Positions 43,301 through 53,561 of a DNA stretch of 64,000 nucleotides are shown in pieces. Below the pieces are notes generated by a model. That model made no database searches. It saw only the letters and a program-made list of their open reading frames with translations, and had not been told where the DNA came from. The stretch is from Amoebophrya sp. A120 (taxonomy: Eukaryota > Sar > Dinophyceae > Syndiniales > Amoebophryaceae). The stretch is from the NCBI GenBank assembly GCA_905178155.1, contig CAJINV010000004.1, positions 6,321,923-6,385,922 on the forward strand. Reading direction: 5' to 3'. The translations under genes were made by a program, and so were the position numbers. How positions within the stretch are numbered: position 1 is the first letter of the stretch; each line of letters starts with the position of its first letter.

Positions 43301-44845
43301 CTATTTCCGTGTCGTACCGGAAATGTTGACCGGTGAAGATGGAAAGATCGCCCTCTATTTCTCCTTCCGCGGCGATGAAAAAGGCTTGCGAAGCTGGTTC
43401 TTTTTCTGTGGGAAAAACGCCGCCGATTTTTCCCACGCGGGCGGAGCGCCGGGTGGTAAATGTCTTCGTTTTCCGCAGTACCCTCGCCCAGCTTCTCGAC
43501 GACGTCGATGTCGTCTTTGAAAGGAAAGTGCTCCTTTTCGCGACCAACGTCCTTGCGACGCGGGAAGGTTTTTGTTGTACTTGCGGCTGTAGTTTTCTCT
43601 ACAACTACACCTTCGTGACCGTTTCCTTGCAACAGAAGTTTTTGTTTTCTTTCTGGGGTAGAAGTGGTGCCGTTGACATCGGGGGAATGATCCCTCGACT
43701 TTGAACGACGTTTTAAAGATGACTTTCTCGTCCTTTTCGATGAACCTTCCGTCGAAGAAGCAGTTTTTCTGCACTTTTTCACCGCCACGTGAAGTTGCTG
43801 CAATGCCGCAGAATCCGTCTTCGCCACCGGCAGCCCCAGTTTCTCTGGACAGGACGCCTTCAGCACCTCCGTGGTCATTTCCGCCTCCTGTTCAGCGTCT
43901 TTCAGTTCCTTCCGCAATTCCTCGCTCTTCTTGCTGCATTCCACTCTTCCCCTCGCGGCTTCGTCCTCGGTGCGCGCGAGCTCGCGCTCCTTTTGGGCCT
44001 TGTCCCCCTGCGTTTCGAGCAGCGACGCGGTGGCGCGGGCAAGTTTGGTCTGTGTGTCCTGCACGACTACGTCCAGCTGTCGCAGCTTCTCCGCGGTCTG
44101 TTGCGCGTTCTGTTTGCAATCCGTTTTGCGCGCGGTGAATTCCTCCCAACTATTCGATAACATCTTGTTCAACGAGTTGAGCCCGGACAAATCGACCGCT
44201 TGGTTTTCTTGCTCCATGCTGCTATTCTCCCCTTGGAGATAGTTCAATTTGTTGCGCTTGTGGTGCCTGTGCTGGTGGTCATGGTGAAACCGGAGCTTCG
44301 CGGGGAAGCCAGTTACTACTACACAACGACTTTGAAGCAGGGAGAGAAGCAGTCCCGTAGTTGCTGGACGAGCACGGGAGAAGGACCACCTCATCTGTCG
44401 CGAGGTCATGCTGTTCAACGCATCCATGTTACGTGCGGTCCCAGTGGCAAGGCCCGGACCCGGCAAATCGCCGCTCGCGGTGCCTCCACCCAGCATGCTG
44501 GTGAGCGCGACCACCGCGCGCTCGAAATTTCGGTTGACTTCTCACATGCAGTGACGGTGTTCTCGGGCGGTCGACTCTTCCATGGTGAAAACGTACCTCT
44601 ATTATTTTCCCTAAATAGGTGGCATTGTGCTTTGATACATCCTTTCGTCCAGTGATCCCAGATGACGAAGACAACCTTTCACAAGATGTTTTGAACAAAG
44701 GCAGGCCTCTCATCAGTTGCACCATTCTCGCTCCTCGTGCCTGCAGTACAGAGACACTCAAGAACAAAACAGCGTCTGCACACCGAGCGCAGAGGCTGCA
44801 CACGAGGACGTGGCCGAAGAAAATTATGCTGAAGTTCGTTTTCAT
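40360..44845 (-). CDS. secreted coiled-coil / TSP1-repeat / vWA adhesin-like protein
   Basis: Five exons (44845-44597, 44520-42274, 42143-42049, 41781-41372, 41099-40360) sum to 3741 nt, 1246 aa. The first two introns are GT-AG (44521-44596, only 76 nt, and 42144-42273); the last two are introners. The first exon starts with a hydrophobic stretch, FSIIFFGHVLVCSLCA, typical of a signal peptide. Two Cys-containing coiled coils flank an Arg/His-rich region. Then come thrombospondin type-1 repeats: a degenerate CEVTTW...CQKQCGIGGG near 775, CEVSDWSDWSECSAHCGSGV near 845 and CQLSDWTSWDTCSQTCGSGL near 900. A C-terminal von Willebrand A domain (VILLDVSAGNS, a DxSxxxS MIDAS variant) covers about 1000-1246. 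TSP1 plus vWA is the hallmark of TRAP/MIC2 host-contact proteins in apicomplexans, but here the domain order is reversed and no membrane segment follows. A start within the second exon is the alternative. Confidence 0.82.
41105..41371. mobile_element. introner E19, family A (267 bp)
   Basis: Ends TATCAAGTGCAAATATG...TATTTGCATTTGATA. Flanking repeats are CCAAC (41100-41104) and CCAAA (41372-41376). Removal rebuilds the vWA start, KADLVILLDVSAGNS. Confidence 0.94.
41787..42048. mobile_element. introner E20, family A, inverted orientation (262 bp)
   Basis: Ends TATGCATTGCAAATATG...TTTTGCATTTGATA. Exact flanking repeat CGCAC (41782-41786 and 42049-42053). It splits a TSP1 repeat; removal rebuilds CSAHCGSGVRHRVRS. 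Confidence 0.95.
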
Positions 44846-44968
44846 CTTCTAGAAGTCGTGTGATTCTTTGCTATCTCGATCGTCCGGGGCTCTTTCTAGT
44901 ATTGTACGCTAGCATCATGAATGTCGCATGTGGAAACGTGGTGCGCTGTACCTGCGTACATCAGATCT

Positions 44969-47744
44969 TCATGCCATTGCCACCACCTCAAGCATCCGCT
45001 CATTAAAATCGGCTCCATTCGGAATGTACTCAAGAAAAGAGGACCGACATGTTCCTGCGCCGTTCTCCGCCTCAGAAGCGGAGGAAGCGCTGCTACAGGA
45101 AGCGTGCAACGCTGGCGGGGGGAGCGCAGCTTCTCTCGAGGACGTCGCTCCTCTTTCGAAGTACTTGCGCAGCACGGAAAAAATCGAGTCGTGGGCCAAG
45201 ACCAGCACCGGCCGCATTTCCTGTTCGATCTCAATCAGCGTCGTGGTGAGCAGCTGGGCCGTATTGTTCGTAGTTATCTGGTATTTATTTTCCGAAGATC
45301 TTTGTCGCGTCAGTTGCGGACTGGACGGTTGTTCTGTTGACGGATTTGTCTTTATCGCTGACGCTGTTGTAGTTGTTCCAGCACTGCTGTAGTAGTAGCC
45401 CAACGCCGGGCGGATCCGCACACCAAAATCCTCGTAAAAACACGATCCTGAACTAAATTCTAGTGCAGTAGAAGCGGAGAGGGATAAGCTTTGCATCTGG
45501 TCTTTTGCTGTTGTTTCCGCGGACGAAAGGGTAGCAGCTTCCTCGTGGTCTTTAGCACCGCCACTTGTTTCCTGTTCTACAACCTCCTCAGAACCGCTTG
45601 TCAGACCGTCCAGCATGATCTGCAGCACCATCTCCTGGTCCGAGTTTAACAAGGGGCTGAAAATGACTAGATCTTCCGCGGACAACACCTCTTGGTCGTC
45701 AACAGCGTCTTCAGTATAAAAATCAAGCCCCTGCCTCGCAGAGCAGAACGCCGTACTTCCCCGGACGAACCTGCACAGTGCTTCCGCCCGCGCAACGGTC
45801 GAGCACGCATCTACAGACGCTAGAAAGACCGGCCGCCGGGACACGTGTATGGAAGCGTCGGAATTGAAATCGTCAAAGTTAAAATAGTTTGTGATGCATA
45901 AAATGCTAGACGCAAAGTGCCTGTCTTGCAGAGCAGCCAACTGAAGCCGATTATAATCCTGTTTGGGGTGTGAGACAGAGCTGCTAAAATAGCATGGCAA
46001 AAGCTGTTTTCCCTGCCCAAACAGCGTGACAAACTGGATTTCCATGCTGCCTAAATTTGTCATGCGCCACTTGCAAACTGGGCTCCAGCTGGTATCGCTT
46101 TTTTGCATTACAGATTCTTTCAACTTTGACGATTTCGATCCTGACATCCACATAACGTGCAAGGCCATCAGATACGGGAGAATGGTAACGGCCGCGCGGC
46201 CGAAGATGTTGTGTGCCGTAACGTGGGAGGAGAGATTCAGCAGTTTTATGTAGGACACCGCGACATGCTCGTAGTTCGGGGAACTGCTCGTGCGGTGCAG
46301 CGACCGGCGGAAAGAACCTCCGGGCTTGGCAGAAGCTGGTGTTGTACCAATTGCAGCGTCCGTAGTAGTTGGACAAAAACTTGTTATACTCTCCTCGCTA
46401 CTTTTCGATACTGCTCCAGAAGTTCTTTCTAATGTTGCGCACGAGTCCTCACCAGTCCTATGATCCGCTGTTCCTTGTTCTAGTACCTGTGGTAGTTGTA
46501 TCTCTTCCTTTCCGATTTCTGTTCTCCACACAAATGACCTCCTCTTCAAGCGGCTCGTACACTTGTTCGTAGTGGAGGATCCGTTGCACCAGATCTTCGC
46601 GCGCCTTCCCCCGGTCCAAGCCCGCGTAGTCCGGGCTTTTCTCCAGTTTGATGTTCAGATTCGCGTTCAAGACCTCCGGCTCGTTGCACGTCGACTCCAG
46701 AAACACAACCCCCACGTGGGCGCCCAAGCGGTCGTACAGCTTTTGCGCGACGCGTTTCCGCCGGTCGCGGGTCGTATTGGTCGCGTCGAAAATCGCACAT
46801 TTTAACCTCTGATATTGCAGCTCCTCAGGGATTTCATGGGGCTGTTGAACTGCACCCGAAGTAGTTGCGCGTTGTGGAGATGATGAGCCTGTGTTTGGAG
46901 TCGTGCTGCCTCCTGGTGCTCCTGTTGGTGTAAGTACACAGGTGGAACTTCTGGGCTTTGACCTGGTTCTCCTCCTAACATGATCCTGCGAGGTCGTAGC
47001 AGATGAAAGCCAGTCCGCGACGTGGTCTAGGACTAGCATGGCCAGCTCCTCGCGTCGGTTTTTCCGCGACGTGTTGGCAGAATCGAAATAGCTGCTGTCC
47101 TGCACCCCGGTTTCCGTTTCCCGGCGGAAATTCCCCACGTTGAACACCTTTGTTTCGATGTTCAGCCAGTTCAGAAACCGCTGCAGCCGCAACGCGATGA
47201 AGCTTTTCCCGCGCGCGGGCAGGCCGACCATCACGAACACCAATTTTTCCGCGTCCGGGGTGTGGGAGAACCGCGCGACCAGGGAGCGCACGCGGGCCAA
47301 CTCGGTGGGAACCGCCGGAACGCTGTCTCGCCGCTCCTGTTTGAGAAGGTTCGGATCTTCGACTCCGGCTTGCAGGTGCGGTGGTCTCAGGGTGGGCGAG
47401 GGCGAGGCCGCGGAGGCTGGATTTGGCTCAACACCCGTAGCGGCCGTCTCGGTGGTTGTGCAACCCCGATGCCCGACCTCCGGGGAGGAACCTCGACTGG
47501 GCGGCGCGGTCATAATTTCAGGCACGATTTCTTGTGCTACAGATAAGTTGCAACAGGTCTCCGGATACAGGTTTCTTTTCTTGCAAGAGCAGGAGTTTAG
47601 ACGAGGAAATAAAACCGATCGAAGAAAACAAGAGGGTGCAGCCTGTGGATCAGAAAGAACTGCTGGATCTTCTTGAACTTCGATGCGGTGGGAATGGCCC
47701 AACATAGGCCCTGCCTTTTGTCTCATGATCAATTCCCTCAACAA
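44969..47744 (-). CDS. 6-phosphofructo-2-kinase with degenerate bisphosphatase half
   Basis: Three exons (47744-46539, 46267-46155, 45842-44969) sum to 2193 nt, 730 aa. The first intron is GT-AG (46268-46538) and the second is introner E21. The kinase half has the P-loop FVMVGLPARGKSF near residue 175, NVGNFRRE, FDATNTTRDRR and VVFLESTCNEPEVLNAN. It ends SPDYAGLDRGKAREDL...YEPLEEE. A Ser/Thr-rich insert interrupts it near 245-290. The second half aligns to the fructose-2,6-bisphosphatase domain (SYIKLLNL...LPYLMALHV). The catalytic Arg-His-Gly-Glu after the first strand is replaced by Ala-Ser-Val-Asp in RRPVFLASVDAC, while a later His in VLVLAHDS remains. The enzyme family makes and breaks fructose-2,6-bisphosphate to control glycolysis; this one is predicted to make it only. 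Long Ser/Thr inserts enlarge the second half. Confidence 0.9.
45848..46154. mobile_element. introner E21, family C (307 bp)
   Basis: Ends TATGGAAGCGTCGGAATTG...TTCGATCCTGACATCCACATA. Exact flanking repeat ACGTG (45843-45847 and 46155-46159). 312 nt are removed. The copy is stop-free in the host frame, so it masquerades as coding. Removal rebuilds LMALHVSRRPVFL. Confidence 0.95.
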
Positions 47745-50384
47745 GAAAAAGTCCGGAGAGCCGGTGGAGCCAGGACACGGGTAGGTAGGAGCAAAGCCAA
47801 AGGCTCACTCGCACTCGTACGTGCCAAAAGTAAAAAAACCGTTAAATAAACCTAAGACACTCCTGCATGAGCGAACCTATTCTTGTGCGGGCCAGCAAGT
47901 CACATAACCCGTAAAAAGCTTCTGTAAGAGGGCAGCAACCTGTTCGACTGTATTCCCATTTCGCAACACTAGGAACGCCTGTAGAAGTTCGCTATTGTCG
48001 CTCAGGGAAACGCAACGCGGCTGCTGTCGTGTGGTCATGATGGTATCTATAGATATACACAGTCGCGCCAGCCCCCAAGCTGCGCGATTTGGTCAGCCTC
48101 CCATGCTACCGGCCCCGCGCGACATGCCCCTAGCCGGGGTTGCGCGCCCGGTGAATTTCTTGCAACATTCCCGCAACAAGAGCGCGCCCCTATTGCAGAA
48201 CAGCCCGCGGCGCCGCCGGGCGATGCACTCCGGCCGGCGCCGGCCGCTGAAGCCAATTCACCGGGGCGGGCGCCCCGCGGGATGCGGGGCCGCCCGAGGC
48301 GCGCGCGCCCCGCCGCGCTGCGGGTTCGGGAGCCCAGTACGCGGGCCCGGCCAACAATGCGGGGCCGGCCTGGCGCGCGGCGCAATTAGCCAGGCCGCAG
48401 CGCGCGCCGCACCCGCGCGGGCAACCACCCTAAGGGCGGGCGGAGGCGCCGGCGGCCGGGCGGGGCCAGGCCAAACCAAAGGGGCCGGCCCGACGCCAGC
48501 CGGTGGCGTCGTGCTTCCTCGCTGGGCGTGCTGCGCTGCGTTGTAAGGCTGGCCCGGGGCTGGGTTTCAACAAGAGGCGCGCCACTTCGTTTGTTTTGCG
48601 TCCTGCCTTCTCAAAATTATACTTTTCTGCTTCTCTGGCACTTGGTTTGATTTCGGGGCGATGGCCTTCGGCGGGCTTGGCAGCGGGCCGGCCTGGCCAC
48701 CGGCTGGCGGGGCGAACCCCGCACGGCCCCTCCCGCCTTGGTCGTCTAGGTTGCGAGCTTTCCGGAGTCGCGGCAAATTTGCCGCGATGCTGCTGCGACG
48801 TTTCCGGGGGGGGCCTTCGCCCGCAAGCGTTTGGAATTTGGCGGCCGTGCTTGCCCCCTGGAAGTGCCCGGCAACCGCCCCCCCCCGCCCCGGCGCCTTC
48901 CTGCTAAATCCCCCCGGAAGCACAGCGGCCCGCGCGGTTTTTTTTTGTCCAGCAGGAGCGGGCCGAAGTGCCGCGCGGCCGTGTTTTTCGCCGCTGCTAG
49001 CAGCCCGGGGCCGCGCAGCCCTTTTCGCTCCCGCGCGGCTCGCTTGGCCTCCTTCGCCAAGTCTGCCCGCCGTCCTGGGGCCGGCAAACAGTTGCCGCGG
49101 CCTCTGCTACCCTCCAGCGCAACAACGAACATGTGAGAACAGCGGGACGCCCGTATCGAGCGCGCTCCCCAGAATTGAGTAAATCGGGCCGCAGACGCAA
49201 AGCCCGGACGCAAGGCCCGCGGCGTACAAATAGATAGGCCCCCGCCATCTGGACAGAGGCAAACGGCCCCCGGAGTCCGGCAGGGCTACCGCCAGGAAAG
49301 AGGCGCCGCAAACCCACGGCCGCCGCGCGTCCCGTAGCCGCGCACAGCAGCGCACACGCCCCGCCATTGAGGCACGCCCCTCCCCTTGCGCGGGTTCCGC
49401 GGGAGACGGCAGCCATCCCCCCCGGGGGGAGATGCCTATGCTGGGGCCCATGCCTATGCTGGCTGCCTTGCTAGTTTCGCCATTTGTTCATAGGGCAGAG
49501 CGCTTTCCAAGACAGCGCAACTCAGAAAACTAATGGGCCCCAGGTCCGCCGTGTGCGCGCCCCGGGTATAAGGGTGGTCGGCGCACTTCCCACGCAACCA
49601 CGCGGCGCACACATGCGTCCTCTGCTTCTTAGGCTTCGGAACCTTGGGGGCCGGGGCCGGGGTGGGTCGCAGCCGGACGCGGCGCCACCGGTTCCCGGGG
49701 GGCCGCCGCGGGGCGCTTGTTTGAACCTTGCTACCTAGCCTATACCTTTTTCAGCTCCACCGCCAAATCATGGAAGCCCTTCGCCACCTCGTTGCGGGCC
49801 TGTTTGGTTTGGCTGGCGCCTTGAACCGCAGTGGCAAAGAGACCGGGCAAATTGACTACCGCTGCGGCCTTCTTGAACCGAGCCTGTCCTGCGCCGATTC
49901 TGGGAGGCCCCCGGAATCGGCCTTGGTCAAACTCCAGACCCGGCCGGGCGTCTTGCCGCCCGCGGCAGGGCAAGGGCTTCCGGTAAGGCCAGGCGGCCAG
50001 GCTTCTCACCCAACAGCGCCCGAAACATTCGCCCGACCTGCCCGCGTTGCCTTGCACCAGCGCCGCCCCGCCACTTCCGGCAAAATCTCTGCGGGCCCTT
50101 GGAGCACAGGCACGGGACGCGCCTGCGCGGCGTTTGAACGGGGCACGCCACCCCCCAGACAATGCATGGGCTGCGGGGCCTACATTTTGTGAGCCCCGTG
50201 GTCACCACTGAATCTCTCGAAGCAATGCAGTGTAGCACTTCATACGAACATCATCAGCATGCAGCTGCCAAAACTCAGCAGCATCAGAGCGAGAGCTGGC
50301 GCCTACAATGTATAAAATTCTCGTCGCGCTTAGACCATGAGACCCTCATTTCACTTTGACAACAGCAGGGAAGCAAAAGCATCT
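47745..50384. other. intergenic stretch with GC-rich island C
   Basis: About 2.6 kb. 48060-50170 is strongly GC-rich, with G and C runs and overlapping frames on both strands (for example 47995-48546 plus, 48661-49182 plus, 48746-49213 minus). None has a recognisable domain. Edges to normal composition near 48050 and 50200 are abrupt. Confidence 0.55.
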
Positions 50385-52037
50385 TTACGACTGCGAAGTC
50401 ACAACAACATGGAGATATTGGTCAAGGTAACTGCAATGGAGCGCCAACCAATGTAGGGGCGTGTCGAGCGACACATCAAGACCTTGAACCAGGAAGCGAC
50501 AAGCAGCATTGTACGCCCTGCGCTGGAAGTAGTGTCTGTGTTGTGCCGCCTCTGTGGAAAAAAGTCCTTCGTTGCTACTTCCTACACCTGCTCTGCTTTC
50601 CGTTTGCAAAATACTTGTTCCGTCTCCGTTGTCACCTTTCTCATCTTCGCGTGACTGTGACACGACCGACATCACTTTTCTTCTTTCGTAACAAAGGAAA
50701 GGCAGCTTCTCGCAGACCACGTCTCCTAGCAAAATCGGTTCGTTCGTATCTTCGGAAAACACCTCGGAGGAAGTGAGCAGCGCCGGGCAACTGGAGCTCG
50801 TTTTCGCCAGCGGAAGGTCGTTGGGATCGGTGTAGGAGTTTCTATTTGCAGTTTGCCTCCCTGGAGGAGATGAGCCCGCACCCTCCACCTGTGCCGAAAG
50901 CTCCTGCTGTGACCGGACGACGAAATGAAACTTGATCGCGATTCTCCTCCAGTCTCTCCAGGTCTTGGGGTACTGCAGCTGCGTTTGCAGCAAAAACGCG
51001 TACTGCGCAAAATTGGGGAGGCCGGGGTTCGTGACCGTATCTAACAAATCCAGCTGCGACTTCATCGGCAGTCGCATGAACGCGTTGGCGCTGCCGTACC
51101 ACAGAAAGACCGCTTTGCGCAGCGCATTCAGGTAGCAGGTGTGGAACCGCTTCTCATCCGTCAGCGCCACGTCGGCAAACGACTCCTGCACCTCCTGCGA
51201 CGCCAGCATTACCTCGCTCGGAGCGCGGAAGTGCACCGTAAGTTCCCAGATCGTGTCGCCCGTTGCGGCGGAATTTTCGACGAAGTCTAAGACGGATGAT
51301 GCCTCTTCTCCTGTTTCCTTTTCATCTTGTGCGGTGTCTGCAGTTTTTCTCTCTTCACTGCAGAAAAGCTGCCGGCGCATTTTCAATTCGCGCGGATGGG
51401 AGGTGGAGGTTGTAGCTTCGAATGTCGTGGTATTTCCACCGCGTGCTGCAGCTTTATTTGTGGAGGTCTTCACGACACCCGAGTCGCCAGCACGGGCTGA
51501 AACCGTACTTCGACCCAGCTCCGTCAGCGAGTTAGTACCACCACGGGAATAAACATCACGCGGTTGACCTCCCGGGCTGTTGATGCCTTGCGTCGCAGAG
51601 AGACCACACGTCGACGTCCCGCTGGTACCGAACAGAATGTCCCGGGTTACGCCGACCGGCAACCGCCAGTCGAGCACCGCGCCGCTGCTGTGGCTGGACT
51701 CGAGCCAAACTTCCGCTAACGGCGAGGCCTGGCTGCCGAACCGGGGTGCGAGAAACGCACGAAACCGCGCGTGCAGGGATGGGTACAGCGACGGCCAGTA
51801 ACTGAGACGGGAGACGAGGGCGTAGTACGGTGATGGGACCGACGAGTCCGCCACCTCATCGGACGATACCCGGAAGCAACACAAAATGCACGAGGTTCCA
51901 AACAAGCGCCCACGGAAATCCTCTTCGAGAAGCTCGCGGGGAGCGCAACCCGCTGCGTCGAAACCTCCCATGATAATGGCACTGCTGGATGTTGCGACTA
52001 GTGATCCCCAAATGGAATTCAAAAAGTGTGTTTTCAC
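50385..52037 (-). CDS. ATG5: autophagy protein ATG5
   Basis: Single exon, 550 aa (human ATG5 is 275). The order of ATG5 features is kept. The N-terminus has DFRGRLFGTSCILCCFRV (compare DVWFGRIPTCFTL). Next come YYALVSRLSYWPSLYPSLHA and LDWRLPVGVTRDILFG, followed by IWELTVHFRAPSE. The helical segment CYLNALRKAVFLWYGSANAF includes a Lys near the position that receives ATG12 in yeast and animals. The C-terminal ubiquitin-like half has WRRIAIKFHFV and ends GLDVSLDTPLHWLALHCSYL...YLHVVV, matching [20 protein letters not shown]. Two Ser/Thr-rich inserts (about 150-240 and 385-490) account for the extra length. ATG5 works with ATG12 and ATG16 to lipidate ATG8, a pathway that in apicomplexans is tied to the plastid. 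No introns of either type. Confidence 0.9.
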   Translation of the reverse strand: MKTHFLNSIWGSLVATSSSAIIMGGFDAAGCAPRELLEEDFRGRLFGTSCILCCFRVSSDEVADSSVPSPYYALVSRLSYWPSLYPSLHARFRAFLAPRFGSQASPLAEVWLESSHSSGAVLDWRLPVGVTRDILFGTSGTSTCGLSATQGINSPGGQPRDVYSRGGTNSLTELGRSTVSARAGDSGVVKTSTNKAAARGGNTTTFEATTSTSHPRELKMRRQLFCSEERKTADTAQDEKETGEEASSVLDFVENSAATGDTIWELTVHFRAPSEVMLASQEVQESFADVALTDEKRFHTCYLNALRKAVFLWYGSANAFMRLPMKSQLDLLDTVTNPGLPNFAQYAFLLQTQLQYPKTWRDWRRIAIKFHFVVRSQQELSAQVEGAGSSPPGRQTANRNSYTDPNDLPLAKTSSSCPALLTSSEVFSEDTNEPILLGDVVCEKLPFLCYERRKVMSVVSQSREDEKGDNGDGTSILQTESRAGVGSSNEGLFSTEAAQHRHYFQRRAYNAACRFLVQGLDVSLDTPLHWLALHCSYLDQYLHVVVTSQS

Positions 52038-52470
52038 GACCCACGGCGGCTTTTATTTCATGATAGCTCGTAGTTGTATCCGCGGCTTTCGGTCCTTTGC
52101 GCATTTGACTGTGGCAACTGACCGCCTCGACTCAACATCTCCAGACACAGTAATATCAGAGCAGATCACTCCCGCCGCACCCATGTAGTAAACGAAGAGA
52201 CGCAAAATGCGAACGATACAGCGGAACACCAAATGTATATTGCAATTTAGTGTGCTTCTGCACGACTACTTACTGCTGCATTCACAGCAATATTAGAGGT
52301 GGTTTTTGTCGCTTGTAGGTGTCGCTGGTAGGGTGATTTTCACAGTACAACTTCTGCTGACCAAATAATCGTCAACATCAGTTGAGTCTTCACATTTTTA
52401 CACTGGATGAATATGCTGGTGTTGTAAGTAGTCTTCGTCCTTCCCAACAAGAAGAAGAAAATGACCTTCA
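52038..52470. other. intergenic stretch
   Basis: About 430 bp between ATG5 and alpha-SNAP; no supported feature. Confidence 0.45.
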
Positions 52471-53561
52471 TCACGACAAGTCCACCGCCCCGTCGTCTTC
52501 TTCCCCACCCAGATCTTCCTGGCCCGGCAGCGGATGTCTCGCGTGCTTGCCAATGCCGAAAAAGTTTTCCTTCACGGTCGTTAAATGGGTGACGAACCAG
52601 GGCTCCAGCGGTTTTGTGTCGTTGTAATCGCCTAAGACTTCTGTGAAGTCGTCCTCTTTGTCCGCTTCGAGCGCATCCACTATTTTCGCGAACAACTGCC
52701 CCTCCATGGACTTCTCAAACCGGGGGTCCTCCTGGCAGTAGCGGTCGCGGGCAATCTTGATGGTCACCATGTCGCCCATTACAAGGTGGAGGACGCCGGC
52801 CTGATAAAATTTATCTTGCATGTCAGATCCCGATCTTGTGGATGAAAAATTCATAAACCTCAGAATTTAAGATGAACTTCTCACTACTGTCCGCTAATAA
52901 AACCAGGCACATGCAAGAAACCTTGCCAACAAGTAAAGTTTAAGTTTTCCTATACCTGCCAGAAGTAGTCCTTTGCGCTGTACTGCCTCAGATTGTTGCT
53001 CAAACATGCTCTCGCCTCCGATTCAAAAACGTCGATCGCCTTTTTATGTTCCCCATTCGCCGCGGCGTACTCCGCGAGCTTCAGTCGGCACGCGGACAGT
53101 TGCGCCTTCCCGTAATCGTCCATTTCGAACATGTCGCACGCTCGGCTGTAGTACTTCTCGATGAGTTGCGTGTTGTCGGACCCGAGAGACTCCTCGCTCA
53201 ACTGCTCGGCGATCGACTTCATCAGCTTGCCCGCCTGCATGTATTTCCCGTCCTGCCCCCACAGCGTAATGGCGTCCTCGAACGCCTGCAACGCCGCGAG
53301 CGTGCCGGTTAGTTTCTGCAGGCACTTCCCCCCCTCGACAAAGTAGTTCGCGCGCTGGAACCGCGGGGCGGAGTTCTTCTCGGCGACGTAGGGAAGCTTC
53401 TGCAGGTACACTTCCGCGGCGACCTGGAAATTCTTCTCCATCTTCAGCTGGTTACAAGCCTGCTCGTACAGGTCCTGGATTTCGTCGTACGGGGGGCCGC
53501 TAAAGAAACTCATCAGACCGCCCCCCTGGAGCTTCTTGTCCGCTTTCAGGATCAGGTCCAT
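52471..53561 (-). CDS. alpha-SNAP (NSF attachment protein)
   Basis: Two exons (53561-52956 and 52800-52471) are joined by a GT-AG intron at 52801-52955, total 936 nt, 311 aa, close to the usual 295. The TPR-like helical series is clear: ADKKLQGGGLMSFFSGPPYD, DLYEQACNQLKMEKNFQVAA, YFVEGGKCLQKL, AFEDAITLWGQDGKYMQAGK, YYSRACDMFEMDDYGKAQ and AIDVFESEARACLSNNL. After the intron come AGVLHLVMGDMVTIKIARDR and YCQEDPRFEKS. The acidic C-terminus that contacts NSF is present. The protein recruits NSF to SNARE complexes for disassembly after membrane fusion. No introners. Confidence 0.96.
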
